A stretch of 64,000 bases of DNA from Salinibaculum rarum (GTDB taxonomy: Archaea; Halobacteriota; Halobacteria; Halobacteriales; Haloarculaceae), in assembly GCF_030505615.1 (NCBI RefSeq), contig NZ_CP129992.1, positions 1,984,001 through 2,048,000 on the forward strand, read 5' to 3'. Below, in pieces: positions 63,462 to 64,000 of this stretch; position 1 is the first letter of the stretch, and every line of letters starts with the position of its first letter. Made by a program: the position numbers and the translations under genes. Under the pieces are notes generated by a model, which saw only the letters and a list, made by a program, of their open reading frames with translations, was not told where the DNA came from and made no database searches.

Positions 63462-63845
63462 TCACTCCGAGGATGCCCCGGTAGTCGGGAGGCGGAGAGT
63501 CACGACAGAACCGGCGGGGTCGTTCTCGTCGATCTGGATTTCCCCGCCGAAACTCACCACAATCCAGTGGATGAGCCACAGTCCGATACCGGACCCGTGG
63601 TCGATCGCCGTCTCCTCGCCCATCTCGATTGCCATCTGGTCTTCGCTCGGAATCCCCGGGCCGCTATCGGCGACCACTATTTCGACCCACCGGTCGGAGT
63701 CGGTCGGTTGCGTCACGTTGATGTCGACAGCCGGCTTCGACTGTTCCTGGTGTGAGACGGCGTTATCGACGGCTTCCAGGATTGCCACTTTGAGTCGGCT
63801 GTCTGCTTTCACTTCGACGGCAGTCTCGGCGGGCGTGCAGAATAG
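63462..63845 (-). pseudogene. histidine-kinase ATPase-domain remnant, 5' end missing
   Basis: The open frame (stop codon before it at 63846-63848) encodes only the C-terminal ATPase part of a sensor kinase: N-box EAVDNAVSHQ, G1 ADSGPGIP, and G2 GSGIGLWLIHWIVVSFGGEIQI, ending PAGSVVTLRLP. No H-box, sensor domain or good start codon is present; a GTG at 63812 would start inside the fold. The sequence beyond 63846 has a different character. It is best read as a kinase gene cut at its 5' side. A stand-alone anti-sigma-like ATPase is less likely. Confidence 0.65.
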
Positions 63846-63926
63846 TTAGCACGGCTCTGCTGGCTGATCAGCGATTCTGGAGGATCGATAGGAACTCTCT
63901 CGGAGATGAGGCAGGGACAGTGAGAT
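63846..63926. mobile_element. possible left end of a mobile element beside the cut kinase gene
   Basis: Kinase coding sequence ends at about 63845. From there the sequence has no reading-frame relation to the kinase. About 80 bp later a new + strand frame opens and runs out of the window. An insertion-sequence end with its terminal repeat near 63840-63870 would explain both. No inverted or target repeat can be confirmed because the other end is outside the window. Confidence 0.3.
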
Positions 63927-64000
63927 GTGTCAACCACTACCCTGCCACACCAAGATACGATCACAGAGGTCTTGAAATCACTGGAAACCGAGACAACAGT
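63927..64000 (+). CDS. unidentified open frame running off the right edge (possible transposase start)
   Basis: From the GTG at 63927 the frame reads VSTTTLPHQDTITEVLKS and stays open to the window end; it is directly preceded by a stop. It is AT-richer than the neighbouring genes. Twenty-five residues are too few to identify. Its position beside a truncated gene makes a transposase likely, but this is inference. Confidence 0.3.
   Translation, partial: MSTTTLPHQDTITEVLKSLETETT

Noticed and set aside
1..64000. CRISPR arrays, defence islands or prophage
   Set aside because: No regularly spaced repeats, cas genes, restriction-modification genes or phage structural genes were seen. The Cas4-like domain at 13296-15977 belongs to a Dna2-type helicase, not a cas locus.

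Overview
The window is a GC-rich stretch of the core chromosome of a haloarchaeon (class Halobacteria). The proteins are strongly acidic. The ribosomal proteins, RNA polymerase subunits (RpoD/N/K), L18e, pelota, archaeal RNase J, the polyprenyl diphosphate synthase and the mevalonate kinase plus isopentenyl phosphate kinase pair are all archaeal. AT-rich TATA boxes lie 25-35 nt upstream of many start codons, which suggests leaderless mRNAs. The gene order S13-S4-S11-rpoD-tRNA-Leu-L18e-L13-S9-rpoN-rpoK-eno-S2-mvk is the classic haloarchaeal cluster. I cannot name the genus from the sequence alone.

Layout, left to right. 1-18.1 kb is mostly + strand. It carries the tail of a GDT1/UPF0016 cation transporter, a multi-PAS histidine kinase with a degenerate receiver-like domain, MutY, an NADPH-dependent FMN reductase, a Yip1-family membrane protein and a RecJ/Cdc45-like protein with S1 and OB domains and a degenerate DHH motif. 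It continues with the proline operon proC-proB-proA, Elp3, a Dna2-type Cas4-nuclease/SF1-helicase, a PAP2 phosphatase and a LarA-family protein. 18.1-27.2 kb is - strand: a DASS-family anion transporter, a small HTH-like protein, an Lhr-type helicase, a tiny C4HC3 zinc protein, a class V aminotransferase and a bacterial-type LeuRS. 27.3-34.5 kb is mixed: an MBL-fold hydrolase, a GAF histidine kinase, pelota, a 430-bp structured gap, an AlkA-like glycosylase, DinB with a terminal PIP box, and small zinc-ribbon proteins. 34.5-39.9 kb holds menF-menD, a ribbon-helix-helix protein, UPF0058, a winged-helix regulator with repeats upstream, and a crotonase.

39.9-53.1 kb is a long - strand information-processing and isoprenoid superoperon read right to left. 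It runs tRNA-Ser, S13, S4, S11, rpoD, tRNA-Leu, L18e, L13, S9, rpoN, rpoK, eno, S2, a membrane protein, mvk, ipk, a membrane protein with a long acidic tail, RNase J, a GGPP-type synthase and an ArsA/Get3 ATPase. Many genes overlap by 1-8 nt, indicating translational coupling. 53.3-54.4 kb is an Mrp/NBP35 Fe-S ATPase. 54.9-62.9 kb is a nine-gene Mrp-type Na+/H+ antiporter operon: a universal-stress-domain/MrpE fusion, F, G, DUF4040, B, C and three NuoL/M/N-like subunits.

The right edge (63.1-64 kb) differs. A histidine-kinase ATPase domain has lost its N-terminal part, and a new AT-richer open frame begins about 80 bp beyond the break. This may be the end of a mobile element that cut the kinase gene.

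I found no CRISPR array, defence island, prophage or secondary-metabolite cluster, and no clearly new multi-gene system. The items most worth a second look are the structured leaders or gaps (upstream of RNase J, and between pelota and the AlkA-like gene), the degenerate RecJ/Cdc45-like protein, the palindrome on the first kinase's promoter, and the right-edge disruption.
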